From: Hygrophila difformis
Lineage: Eukaryota > Streptophyta > Magnoliopsida > Lamiales > Acanthaceae
Direction of reading: 5' to 3'
NCBI GenBank assembly: GCA_030278955.1
Contig: JAOANR010000012.1
Location: forward strand, 248,001-312,000
Length of the DNA stretch: 64,000 bases
This document shows positions 34,448 to 43,313 of the stretch, one piece after another; positions within the stretch are counted from its first letter, which is position 1, and every line of letters begins with the position of its first letter. Made by a program: the position numbers and the translations under genes. The notes beneath the pieces were generated by a model. That model searched no databases, was not told the origin of the DNA, and saw only the letters and a list, made by a program, of their open reading frames with translations.

Positions 34448-36139
34448 TTGAAAATTTCTCTTGCCATGGCGTCTCCTTCAAGCTCCAATCTCAATCCTGA
34501 TGAAGTTGTGGATGCTCAGCCACTCGCTGTCGATGATTCTCTCTATCGCGCTCGTCTTGCCGCCGAACAATCTCCTGGAGATGAGCGTTTTGAGGATGCG
34601 CAAGAAGATGTCGACGCTGCTGTCGATGACTACTTCATTGCTGAGCCATCTGACGCAAATATGGAGGTCGATCCTACTCCTGAGAAGGGCTCTGACCCTC
34701 AACCTGCTTCGGACAATGTCGAGACAACTTCGGTTGGTGCAGATCCAAAAGCGGATGTTCCGACGCCAGCAAACCCTAGCGCGGGTGCTGCAAGTCCGAC
34801 ATCCCCTTCGGTCCCTCCCTCCGATGTGGCTCAGTCTGCTCCTGTCCCTCCTGGTTCTAGTTCCCCTCTGTCGCCGTCGGCTATTGCAACTGGAGATGGC
34901 TTGCTTATGCTTGACCCTGAGTCGACTGCTCCACCCCATTCTGGGTCAGCTCAACAAGTTCCTTTTGGAGGGTCTCCGTCTGAGGATGTTCCGACTACTG
35001 AAGGACAACCATCCCAGGTTGATCCTGATGACACCCCTCTGGATGAGATCAGGAGGCAAGTCCGTGAGAAAGGGAAGCGCAAGGCTGTTCCAACACCGCC
35101 CAAACAACCTTCGAAGAAGAAATCTCGGAAGGCTCCTCCTAAAAAGAAGTCTATCCCTGTTCTTAAGGAATCGGATGCCCATTCTCCTCTGTATTTCTCT
35201 GCTGATGGAGAAAGGTATGCCTTGGAAACCCTTCACTCTAGAGGTTTCATTTCTGAAGAGTGTTATGTGCATCCATACTATGATCAGATTGGTTTTTCTG
35301 AGTATTTAGAGAAGAAGCATTTGTCTGTTTGGGCTACTACTCTTAAACGCTATTCCCCTACTGTTGTTAGAGAGTTTTATGCTAATTTGCACCCTGATAT
35401 CCTTGATCCTGTGTCCCCTTGGTACTGCAAAATTTATCTTCGTGGAGAACTACTTGATTTTACCCCCTCTGTTTTGAATGAGTTGTTGGAACTTCCCTCC
35501 AACACTGACATGAACAATCCCTTTGATCTGCTTAATGCTGAGCTAGCTACCATTGCTTCTACTATTTCTGCCTCTAAGAAATTTGCTTTTGGTAGAAAGG
35601 CTATGAGTCCATCAGATCTTTCTATGAAGTTTAATTGCCTTTTTAGAATTGGTGCTTCGAATTTCTTGCCCACTTCTAATGCTAGCCAGCTTAGTTCTCT
35701 CATGGGTAAATTCCTGTATTCCATTGATGAATGTCCTGAGATTCTCAACTATGGTTACCTGATCATTAAGCATATGTTGAAATTCTCTCATATCACAATT
35801 GAAAAGAATACCCAACTGCCCTACCCTGCTCTCATCACTCTGTTTGCCCAGTCTTGCCATCTACTTGCCCCTAATGAAACATTCATTAAGGTCAAGAAAC
35901 ACCTTCTTTCTGATAAGCTTAAAGGGTTCCATAATGACTTCAAGCTTGGACCCCAAAAGCTTGGCTCTGCTCTCGTTGATCATATCAGGAGTGAGCTGCA
36001 ACAAGTGGAGAAGGAGTTAGGCATTCTGAATGATAAGCAGATGGGATTGAAGAGGAAGGTTCGAAAGCTGGTAGCCCTACTTCCACATTCTTTTGATGCT
36101 CCAGCTGAGGGGGAGAATTACTCTGAGGATACTCCCTGA
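34448..36139 (+). CDS. Envelope-like / plant-transposon-domain protein of a SIRE-like element (563 codons)
   Basis: The frame is intact. Residues 1-230 are rich in Pro, Ser, Asp and Glu and end in a strongly basic Lys/Arg stretch (KKKSRKAPPKKKS, about 223-235) that resembles a nuclear-localisation signal. Residues 240-500 form a folded domain (YFSADGERYALETLHSRGF, later RYSPTVVREFYANLHPD and YLRGELLDFTPSVLNELL) of the type annotated in plant genomes as 'putative plant transposon protein'. The C-terminus (about 500-545) is heptad-like and probably coiled coil. Position after pol and before the 3' LTR matches the envelope-like ORF of SIRE elements. I see no convincing signal peptide or transmembrane segment, so an envelope role is not supported here. 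The ATG at 34448 could be replaced by the one at 34466 (MASPSSSN), which has a better start context. Confidence 0.8.
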   Translation: MKISLAMASPSSSNLNPDEVVDAQPLAVDDSLYRARLAAEQSPGDERFEDAQEDVDAAVDDYFIAEPSDANMEVDPTPEKGSDPQPASDNVETTSVGADPKADVPTPANPSAGAASPTSPSVPPSDVAQSAPVPPGSSSPLSPSAIATGDGLLMLDPESTAPPHSGSAQQVPFGGSPSEDVPTTEGQPSQVDPDDTPLDEIRRQVREKGKRKAVPTPPKQPSKKKSRKAPPKKKSIPVLKESDAHSPLYFSADGERYALETLHSRGFISEECYVHPYYDQIGFSEYLEKKHLSVWATTLKRYSPTVVREFYANLHPDILDPVSPWYCKIYLRGELLDFTPSVLNELLELPSNTDMNNPFDLLNAELATIASTISASKKFAFGRKAMSPSDLSMKFNCLFRIGASNFLPTSNASQLSSLMGKFLYSIDECPEILNYGYLIIKHMLKFSHITIEKNTQLPYPALITLFAQSCHLLAPNETFIKVKKHLLSDKLKGFHNDFKLGPQKLGSALVDHIRSELQQVEKELGILNDKQMGLKRKVRKLVALLPHSFDAPAEGENYSEDTP

Positions 36140-36522
36140 TCTGCCAAGTAAGGGGAGATACAGTGGAAAGGATTGCAAGGGTGCTGACTATTTTTGCTGG
36201 TTATTCTGTAATTCTGTTGATGTTGGAACTACAATCTGGTTTTTGGATTTTCTGACTTTTGCTGATGGACATTCTGGTTTTCTGGTCTGTAATTGATTTC
36301 TGGCTTATTGATGGATACTATCTTGGATATTCTCTGGATATTGATTATGAGATTATCTCTTATGGATGGATGCTTTTGATTATGCCTACTCTACTTCTGC
36401 TCCTATACTTATTGGCATGTATGTATGTTGAGTTTTTGATGCTCTGTGTTATGATATTGTCTTTCTGTGCTTCCTCCACTGTTTTGACTACTTGGCCCGA
36501 TCATCTCCACAAAGGGGGAGAT
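36140..36522 (+). other. T-rich 3' untranslated stretch and polypurine tract of the SIRE-like element
   Basis: The stretch is T/TTGG-rich and ends with the purine tract 'acaaagggggagat' directly before the 3' LTR at 36523. A frame of 89 codons (36259-36528) encodes an extremely hydrophobic peptide (LLIMPTLLLLLYLLACMYV). It may be chance from the T-rich composition or the relic of a membrane segment. Confidence 0.55.
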
Positions 36523-37361
36523 TGTTAGGGATATTTTATTGTGAAGATTTTCGTGATATTTACCGTTGTTGCAACATCTTGCCAACAACGCTTTATTCTC
36601 TTCTCTGGAAAAAGCACAGAATAGTACAGTGACGTGGCATTTCCCCTAGCAGGCCTTAGAAGGGTTTAGATGGGCCTTAAAACCCATATAAATACCTACC
36701 TTCGTCCTTGAGGGATTGTGTGAGAGTATAGCCGCAATCACAGCTTATTTTACAGAGCATTAACAGATTCCTAAGCTGTGATTATGGCGGATTGAGAGCT
36801 GAAGAAGAAACCCCTGTCTTCGTTGTTTGCAGAAGGCACCAACAACCGTCCTGCTACTGGTATATCTTTTAGTTGCTGTGTCTTCCATTATTCATGGGGT
36901 AATTGGGATTGTGTTTATGCTTTTCTGGGTTTATTGTTTGTAAACACAATCTAGGTGTATTGTAGGTGTTTTTATCACCATTGAGCTTAATTTGTTGATT
37001 AGCTAGATTCCACAAACACCACCTTAATACCTGCCGGTGAATTGTGTGCATTTGGGTAGATAGTTGATGCTCCCTTGTGTTCTTCTAGTCTATTAGGGTA
37101 GATAGGAGAGTTTATTGGAATGTAAGGGTATGTAAGGTGTGGTTGACTCTTGTTCGATCAGTTTGGTGGAGATTTAGTGAATCCTGGCTTGGAGCCCCCA
37201 GAAGTAGATCGGTGGATCGAACTGGGTGATCAAACTCTTGTGTTCTTGTTTTCGTTTTCCGCACTCTGTTTCTGTGTTTGCCTTTGGTTGTGGTTTGCAG
37301 GTTATTGAGACATCGCTGAAACAACCCTCGCAGGGTTTTATATATTAGATTGGGCCTGTCA
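36523..37361 (+). repeat. SIRE-like 3' LTR (839 bp)
   Basis: Second copy of the LTR, ending GCCTGTCA immediately before the ccggg duplication. Confidence 0.92.
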
Positions 37362-37373
37362 CCGGGTATTACA

Positions 37374-37596
37374 GTCTACCCTCCTTAAGAATCAACTTCG
37401 TCCTCGAAGTTGTGTTTCGGCTTTTCTCGTGCTAAGGTCTTTTGTTTGTTTTATTATTTTGTGACTGAACTTAGAATTAAAACTTCTAAGCTGCCTACGT
37501 ACCCTGTGAAGAGATCAAGCCATAACGTAGTTCAAAAGTTTACAAAAATGCACGAAAAATAGGTGGTATGACATCCTCTCCCCCTTAAGATTGCAG
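37374..37596 (-). other. 3' untranslated region and purine tract of the Tekay element
   Basis: Next to the LTR end, the minus strand reads 'aaggagggtagac', the likely polypurine tract. The rest separates it from the pol stop codon and is shared with the remnant at 985-1075. Confidence 0.7.
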
Positions 37597-40500
37597 TTAT
37601 GTCCCCATAACTGTGTCAGTATCGGTTTGGAACAATGTCGGGTAGCGTTCTCTCATGTCGGATTCTACTTCCCAAGTTGCCATCTCACTTTCGTGGTTCG
37701 ACCAAAGAACCTTGATCATTTTGACGGTTTTGTTCCTCGTTACTCGTTCCTTAGTGTCGAGAATACGCACTGGGACTTCTTCATAAGTCAAATCTTCATC
37801 GAGCTCAATTATCTCCGGTTGAAGTACATGTGTCGGGTCCGGCACATACTTCTTTAGTTGTGAGAAATGGAAGACATTATGAACTCGATCTAATTGCGGC
37901 GGTAAAGCTAGTCGGTAGGCTAAATTTCCGACTCGTTCTAGAATCTCGTAAGGTCCTATGTATCGAGGACTCAACTTTCCTCGCTTGCCAAAGCGCATCA
38001 CCCCCTTCATGGGTGATATCTTTAGCATGACCCTATCTCCCACTTGAAATTCTAGGTCTCGTCGTCTCACGTCAGCGTAACTCTTCTGACGGTCTTGAGC
38101 GGCTTTCATTTTTCCTTGAATCATTTTGATTTGTTGAGCCAAGTCTTCGATAAGTTGTGGTCCCACTACCACCGACTTATCGTTTTCTTCCCAGCTCAAC
38201 GGGCTTCGGCACTTTCGTCCATACAACGCCTCGAAAGGTGCCATGCCAATGCTAGCATGATAGCTATTATTATAAGAGAATTCGATTAAGGGTAATTGGG
38301 ATTCCCAATTTCCCTTAAATTCCAACACGCATGCTCTCAGCATGTCTTCTAGTGTTTGGATTGTTCTCTCGGTTTGACCATCCGTCATTGGGTGGAATGC
38401 GGTGCTCATTTTGATTTGAGTACCGAGAGCCTTTTGTAACTCCATCCAAAAGTGAGAGACAAATCTACTGTCTCTATCGGAAATGATGTCATGTGGTACT
38501 CTATGTCGTCGTACCACATTATCAATGTAGGCTCGGGCCAATTGGTCCATAGTCCACGTGTCCTTCATCGGGATAAATATGGCTGTCTTCATTAGCCTAT
38601 CCACAATCACCCAAATCTTGTTCATGCCTTTAGGTGATCGGGGTAATCCCGAGACAAAATCCATTGAGATGCTATCCCACTTCCAACTTGGAATCTCTAG
38701 TGGTTGCCTCAGTCCTAAGGGTTTATGTCGCACTGCCTTAACCTTTTGGCAGGTGAGACATTTCGTCACGAAGTCTGCCACTTCCCTCTTCATTCCCGGC
38801 CACCAATAGATCTTCAGATCTTTGTAAAGTTTGTCGCCTCCGGGATGCACTGAATATGGCGTGTTGTGCCCTTCCTCCATCAACCTTTGCTTCAACTCGG
38901 CACATTTAAGGGACACGCACCATCTCCCTTTGAAACGAATGCTTCCATCCTCATGGACAACAAATCCTATTGCCTTTCCTTCGGCAATATACCCCCTTAT
39001 CTTCTCGAGTTTCGCATCGCCCGGTTGGGCGAGCTTAATCTCGTCCAATATTGGAGTTTCTACGACCATGGCGTTGATCGTTTCACTCACTGTGCCAGGA
39101 TGCACAAGTTCTAACTCCAATCTTGCTAACTCCATGTACAATGCCGGCGGAATTACCAACGAGTTTGTCACGTGTTGGGTTTTCCGGCTTAGGGCATCGG
39201 CTACCACATTCGCCTTCCCATCGTGGTAGGCTATCTCTAAATCGTAGTCTTTAATAAGTTCCAACCACCTTCGCTGTCTCAAATTCAACTCCTTCTGAGT
39301 GAATATATATTTCAAGCTCTTGTGGTCGGTGAACATTCGACACTTCCGCCCATAAAGATAATGTCTCCATATCTTTAGAGCGAAAACGACCGCTGCCAAC
39401 TCCAGGTCATGTGTCGGATAATTCTCCTCGTGAGGTTTTAGTTGGCGTGATGCATACGCTACGACTCTCGAGTCTTGCATCAAGACACAACCTAAACCTT
39501 CCTTCGAAGCATCGCTGTAAACTTCGAAGTCACCATTCTCTGATGGTAGTGTTAATACGGGTGTGGTTGTGAGTCGTTTCTTCAGTTCTTGAAATGCTGT
39601 CTCACAAGCCTCTGTCCACACGTATTTTACTCCCTTCTTAAGTAGCTGGGTCAAAGGTCGTGCGATTTTCGAAAAATCCTTCACGAACCGTCTATAGTAC
39701 CCGGCTAAGCCGAGGAAACTCCTTATCTCGGTTTGGCTCTTTGGAGTTGCCCATTCAGTTACGGCAGAGACTTTTGCCGGATCTACTGAAACTCCATCAG
39801 CGGATACTATATGTCCAAGAAATGCTACCTCCTTCAACCAAAAATCACATTTGGACAGTTTGCCGTATAGCTGATTCTTTCGCAAGGTCCCTAACACTTG
39901 GTGCAAGTGCTGGGCATGCTCCTCCTCGTTTTTCGAGTAGATCAGGATGTCGTCGATGAACACCACTATGCACTGATCTAACAGCTCTCGAAATACATTG
40001 TTCATGAGGTTCATGAACATTGCTGGAGCATTTGTTAACCCAAAGGATAACACTGTGAACTCGTAGTGACCATATCGAGTTCGAAACGCCGTCTTCGGAA
40101 TGTCTTTCTCGGCAATTCTCAACTGGTGATACCCAGATCGTAAGTCGATCTTCGAGAATACTGAAGCTCCCTTCAGTTGATCAAATAGATCCTCCATTCT
40201 CGGCAAAGGGTATTTATTCTTGATGGTCACTTGGTTTAATCCTCGGTAATCTATGCAAAGACGTAGTCCTCCGTCTTTCTTCTTAACGAATAAAACCGGT
40301 GCTCCCCAGGGGGAAGTACTCGGCCTTATATACCCCTTTCCTAACAGCTCCTCGAGTTGGTCTTTTAACTCCTTCATTTCCAGTGGTGCCATCCGGTACG
40401 GAGCTTTTGAGACAGGCTCTGTGCCCGGAATGAGATCTATCGTGAATTCAAGATCTCTCTCAGGTGGCATTCCCGGGATGTCTTCAGGAAACACATCCGG

Positions 40501-40686
40501 GTACTCTCTTACCACTGGTATGCTATCAACCTTGTTCTCTTCCGCCTCAAGGTTGTGCACATAGCACGCATACAGTTCATACCCCTTACGCATCAAGTTA
40601 CTTAGCTTAAGTGCACTAACGATTTTGTTACTCTTCTTAGGGGGCTGAGAGTAAAAGATAACTCTCTTTCCCCTACTTTTTGACAA
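37597..40686 (-). CDS. Tekay pol: reverse transcriptase, RNase H, integrase, chromodomain (1029 codons)
   Basis: In order: RT with [28 protein letters not shown] and the catalytic [12 protein letters not shown] (about 245); RNase H with [33 protein letters not shown] and ADALSRK; integrase with an H-H-C-C finger ([11 protein letters not shown] to CLTCQKVK), then [19 protein letters not shown] and [14 protein letters not shown]; and at the C-terminus a chromodomain ([16 protein letters not shown] through [10 protein letters not shown]). The chromodomain places it in the chromoviruses, and the wording fits Tekay/Del. All catalytic residues I checked are present. The frame has no natural start: it is separated from the protease part only by one TAA at 40696-40698, in the same frame, so one polyprotein was once encoded here. 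Confidence 0.92.
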   Translation of the reverse strand: MSKSRGKRVIFYSQPPKKSNKIVSALKLSNLMRKGYELYACYVHNLEAEENKVDSIPVVREYPDVFPEDIPGMPPERDLEFTIDLIPGTEPVSKAPYRMAPLEMKELKDQLEELLGKGYIRPSTSPWGAPVLFVKKKDGGLRLCIDYRGLNQVTIKNKYPLPRMEDLFDQLKGASVFSKIDLRSGYHQLRIAEKDIPKTAFRTRYGHYEFTVLSFGLTNAPAMFMNLMNNVFRELLDQCIVVFIDDILIYSKNEEEHAQHLHQVLGTLRKNQLYGKLSKCDFWLKEVAFLGHIVSADGVSVDPAKVSAVTEWATPKSQTEIRSFLGLAGYYRRFVKDFSKIARPLTQLLKKGVKYVWTEACETAFQELKKRLTTTPVLTLPSENGDFEVYSDASKEGLGCVLMQDSRVVAYASRQLKPHEENYPTHDLELAAVVFALKIWRHYLYGRKCRMFTDHKSLKYIFTQKELNLRQRRWLELIKDYDLEIAYHDGKANVVADALSRKTQHVTNSLVIPPALYMELARLELELVHPGTVSETINAMVVETPILDEIKLAQPGDAKLEKIRGYIAEGKAIGFVVHEDGSIRFKGRWCVSLKCAELKQRLMEEGHNTPYSVHPGGDKLYKDLKIYWWPGMKREVADFVTKCLTCQKVKAVRHKPLGLRQPLEIPSWKWDSISMDFVSGLPRSPKGMNKIWVIVDRLMKTAIFIPMKDTWTMDQLARAYIDNVVRRHRVPHDIISDRDSRFVSHFWMELQKALGTQIKMSTAFHPMTDGQTERTIQTLEDMLRACVLEFKGNWESQLPLIEFSYNNSYHASIGMAPFEALYGRKCRSPLSWEENDKSVVVGPQLIEDLAQQIKMIQGKMKAAQDRQKSYADVRRRDLEFQVGDRVMLKISPMKGVMRFGKRGKLSPRYIGPYEILERVGNLAYRLALPPQLDRVHNVFHFSQLKKYVPDPTHVLQPEIIELDEDLTYEEVPVRILDTKERVTRNKTVKMIKVLWSNHESEMATWEVESDMRERYPTLFQTDTDTVMGT

Positions 40687-40695
40687 GATGATCTT

Positions 40696-41520
40696 TTATT
40701 TTTGGCATTTGATCACCGCTTTATACTGGGATAACCAATCCATCCCCAGTATGATGTCAAAGTCTCTTAAGTTAAATTCTACTAAGTTTGCGAAGAATTT
40801 TACGTTCTTTATCACTATAGGAATTCCGTTATATCGTTTAGAGCAAGATACTACTTCTCCAGAAGGCAATTGAATTCCTAAGCTAATTCTCTCGCACTTA
40901 GGTAGATCTAACTCAGGCACTATCCTTGATGCTATGATCGAACAACTAGCTCCAGAATCAAATAGAACTCTAAGGGGTGTATTCAAAACGTGAAATGTAC
41001 CTGCCATCACTTCTCCTTGCGCAGGCACGTCCACTTGGTTAACCACATTGAGCCTCCCCACAGGGCGTCCTTGGTTGCCCTGCTGATTCGCATTATGCTG
41101 CTGGTTTTGCTGTTGGTTTTGATTCTGCGGTAGCGGAGGTCGTTGGTTCTGGTTCTGATTCGGCGGCTGAAATTGGTTTTGAGGGGGTCTATACCCCTGG
41201 TTATTTCCGTTCCGCCCGTTTTGGTTTTGAGGCTGTTCTTGCCCCGTGACCAGGTCTTCCATTTTCGTTATGTTTTCAAGCCTAGTTCGGCACTCCCGAC
41301 GTATGTGACCCATTCGACCACATCGGAAGCAGGCGCCCTGTTGAGGGCATCCCCTCGTCAGATGGGGTCGTCCACACCTTGGACAGGGTGGTACGGGTTC
41401 TTCTTGGTTGAACCTTCTCCCATTATTGTTTTGTTGAGGCCTATTCGACCTCTCCGCTGTTCGTTCCTTCCAGTGTTGTTCTCGCTTCTCGAGTCCCGGT
41501 TTCTCTTGTCTTGGGGACCC
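40696..41520 (-). CDS. Tekay zinc-knuckle and protease segment
   Basis: This frame contains two zinc knuckles, CPRCGRPHLTRGC (about 41360-41400) and CFRCGRMGHIRREC (about 41300-41342). A long Asn/Gln/Pro linker follows, then a retropepsin-type aspartic protease with VLFDSGASCSIIAS. It ends with a TAA shortly before RT, in the RT frame. Upstream it is open to about 41520 but in a different frame from gag (41358-42329), so a frame change lies around 41510-41530, near a C-run. It may be an inactivating indel or, less likely, a programmed shift. Confidence 0.82.
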   Translation of the reverse strand, partial: GSPRQEKPGLEKREQHWKERTAERSNRPQQNNNGRRFNQEEPVPPCPRCGRPHLTRGCPQQGACFRCGRMGHIRRECRTRLENITKMEDLVTGQEQPQNQNGRNGNNQGYRPPQNQFQPPNQNQNQRPPLPQNQNQQQNQQHNANQQGNQGRPVGRLNVVNQVDVPAQGEVMAGTFHVLNTPLRVLFDSGASCSIIASRIVPELDLPKCERISLGIQLPSGEVVSCSKRYNGIPIVIKNVKFFANLVEFNLRDFDIILGMDWLSQYKAVIKCQK

Positions 41521-42329
41521 CTGCTGGACTCCCCACTCACCCTTCTCTTCAGTTGTTGCACACGCGCTACCGCCACAGCGCGATCATACACAGCTTGCAG
41601 GTCGGGGTAGTGTACCCCGGCGATCACCTCGCGAACAGACAGGTTCAGTCCCATCTCGAACTTTTGAGCCTTCTCTGCATCCGTGGGTACGAGTCTTGGT
41701 GCGAACCTCACCAGCTCCTTGAATCGTGTGTAGTACTCTTGTACGGTTTGGCCTCCTTGCTTCAGTGACAGGAATTCTTCGTACATGGCGGCTTTAGTAC
41801 TCAAGGGATAGAATCGATTTCTGAGTAGTTCCATCATCTCCGTCCACGAGTAGGGCTCGTCATCTTCAGTCAGCTTAGCTTGAGTCGCCTGCCACCAGTC
41901 GTCCGCTTCGCCTCCCAAGTAGTACGAAGCGACATGCACCCTTTCTCCTTCCGGACATTTGACTGCTCCCAGCAGTTTGTCGAAGGTCCGGATCCATTCC
42001 TCCAGTTTGGCTGGATCCTCCTCACCAGCATAGTGGGGTGGCTGGTAGGGATTCACCATAGCCAGATAGTTAGGGCGAGCTTGGGGCGGAGGTACCGCCG
42101 CAGCTTGGCCCTGGTTAACTTGCACGTTTCCTAGCGCAATCAAAACCTCCTCTATCGTCCGAAGACGATCGCCCACATTGTTCGGTGCGGGGGTGTCCGG
42201 CGCACCTTGGGGTTGTTCCTCTATAGGTTGGGCCGGTTCCGTGACATTTGGAGGTATTTCGGTAGGTGTTTCAGTAGTGGTTTGGGGAGCGGGTTGAGTT
42301 CTTCCTCTTCCTCTTCCTCTGGGTTCCAT
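41358..42329 (-). CDS. Tekay Gag
   Basis: Gag forms the cytoplasmic virus-like particle. The first methionine is at 42371 (MLNSQVLIHP), but the one at 42329 (MEPRGRGRGRT) starts the usual Arg/Gly-rich leader and is preferred. A Pro/Gln-rich N-terminus leads to the retrotransposon Gag domain (KLEEWIRTFDKLLGA, YYLGGEADDWW, MMELLRNRFYP, FLSLKQGGQTVQEYY, FEMGLNLSVREVIAG). After QLKRRVSGESS the frame departs from the zinc-knuckle frame and soon stops at 41358. Confidence 0.85.
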   Translation of the reverse strand: MEPRGRGRGRTQPAPQTTTETPTEIPPNVTEPAQPIEEQPQGAPDTPAPNNVGDRLRTIEEVLIALGNVQVNQGQAAAVPPPQARPNYLAMVNPYQPPHYAGEEDPAKLEEWIRTFDKLLGAVKCPEGERVHVASYYLGGEADDWWQATQAKLTEDDEPYSWTEMMELLRNRFYPLSTKAAMYEEFLSLKQGGQTVQEYYTRFKELVRFAPRLVPTDAEKAQKFEMGLNLSVREVIAGVHYPDLQAVYDRAVAVARVQQLKRRVSGESSRGPQDKRNRDSRSENNTGRNEQRRGRIGLNKTIMGEGSTKKNPYHPVQGVDDPI

Positions 42330-42767
42330 TCTGGTACAAATAGGGTGGATTAGGACTTGTGAATTTAACATATAGTCTAAGCAATTTCTATAAGTGTATA
42401 TGTGTTTTGTAATTTAGCACGTGGTGCTCGATCGAACTAAGAAGCGCTGTACGCTTCGGGGTTTTATTTTAATTTGTTTTATTTCGAATTTTTTTTTTGT
42501 ACGGACAGGTCTGTCCGATTTTTTTTTTTGATTTATTATAAATAAATCGGGCATTTTATTTCCTCAAAAGAAATTTTAGTACAAAGGTAGAAATATTTTC
42601 CTAGCAAAATAGTATCTACTAGAAATAGAATCTCTAGCGTCTCAAGACGTCCTCCGGTGGGGTAGCGGGATCCTCCTCCGGGTCTTCCTCCTCCGAACTT
42701 GGCGGCAGTAGATCGTCAAAGATAGTGTTCAAGTCTTGCCCATGGGCATCGATGTGTTCCTTCAATA

Positions 42768-42968
42768 TTAGGTTTTGTGTAGTGAGGGTTTGGACTCGCG
42801 TTCGAGTTGGTTTATGCGGTGGTGATCCGCCTCTCTCAAGTTGCCCATGTGGTGCAAATTGGCCTCCAATTGAGCCATACGGTATTTTATTTGCTCTATG
42901 GTTTGTTGGGAATCAAGGTGAACGTTCATCATTTTGATCATCAACTGTATCATATCTTGACTAGCCAT
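42768..42968 (-). CDS. Small ORF in the Tekay leader (66 codons)
   Basis: It is unrecognised. It starts MASQDMIQLMIKMMNVHL and continues with heptad-like spacing of Met, Ile and Leu, so it could form a short coiled coil. It lies upstream of gag in the leader, in sense orientation. It could be an upstream ORF that affects Gag translation, or chance. Confidence 0.35.
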   Translation of the reverse strand: MASQDMIQLMIKMMNVHLDSQQTIEQIKYRMAQLEANLHHMGNLREADHHRINQLERESKPSLHKT

Positions 42969-43299
42969 CTAGCGCAAGCAAGAGATCTAAGTTAATATTC
43001 GCTAAGATTCTAAGTTAAACTTCGCCAAGATTCTAAGTTGAAATTCGCCAAGATTCTAAGTTGAAATTCGCTAAGATTCTAAGTTCATAAAAGAGATGCA
43101 ATATGCAAATGCAAATGATGATTTCCCCCCAAAAATAATTTAATGCACTATATATATATATATATATATTTTTTTCCATGATTTAAAATAAGAATTTTCC
43201 ATGGAAATAATAATTTAGAATTTAAAATAATAGTCAAAATATTAATAGTAGTTTAAAAAATAATAATGGTTTAAAAATAATAATTTAAAAATAGCCGGA

Positions 43300-43310
43300 C
43301 TCTGATACCA
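43300..43310 (-). promoter_or_regulatory. Tekay primer-binding site (tRNA-iMet type)
   Basis: On the minus strand tggtatcagag follows the 5' LTR end after three bases. Confidence 0.88.
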
Positions 43311-43313
43311 ACT

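Larger units (their letters stand above)
31500..37361 (+). mobile_element. SIRE-like Ty1/copia element, internally deleted, with an extra 3' ORF
   Basis: LTRs 31500-32339 and 36523-37361 both begin TGTTAGGG and end GCCTGTCA. They differ at roughly 14 positions in 840 by eye, under 2 percent. A perfect TSD, ccggg, lies at 31495-31499 and 37362-37366. The internal order is tRNA-Met primer site, a shortened gag-pol frame, a second large ORF (34448-36139), a T-rich 3' stretch, purine tract, LTR. An additional ORF between pol and the 3' LTR is the hallmark of the SIRE/Maximus lineage. Protease and integrase are missing, so this copy was moved in trans. Confidence 0.92.

Noticed and set aside
37591..42134. 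Plus-strand frames of 60-155 codons across the Tekay coding region
   Set aside because: Shadows of the minus-strand gag-pol.
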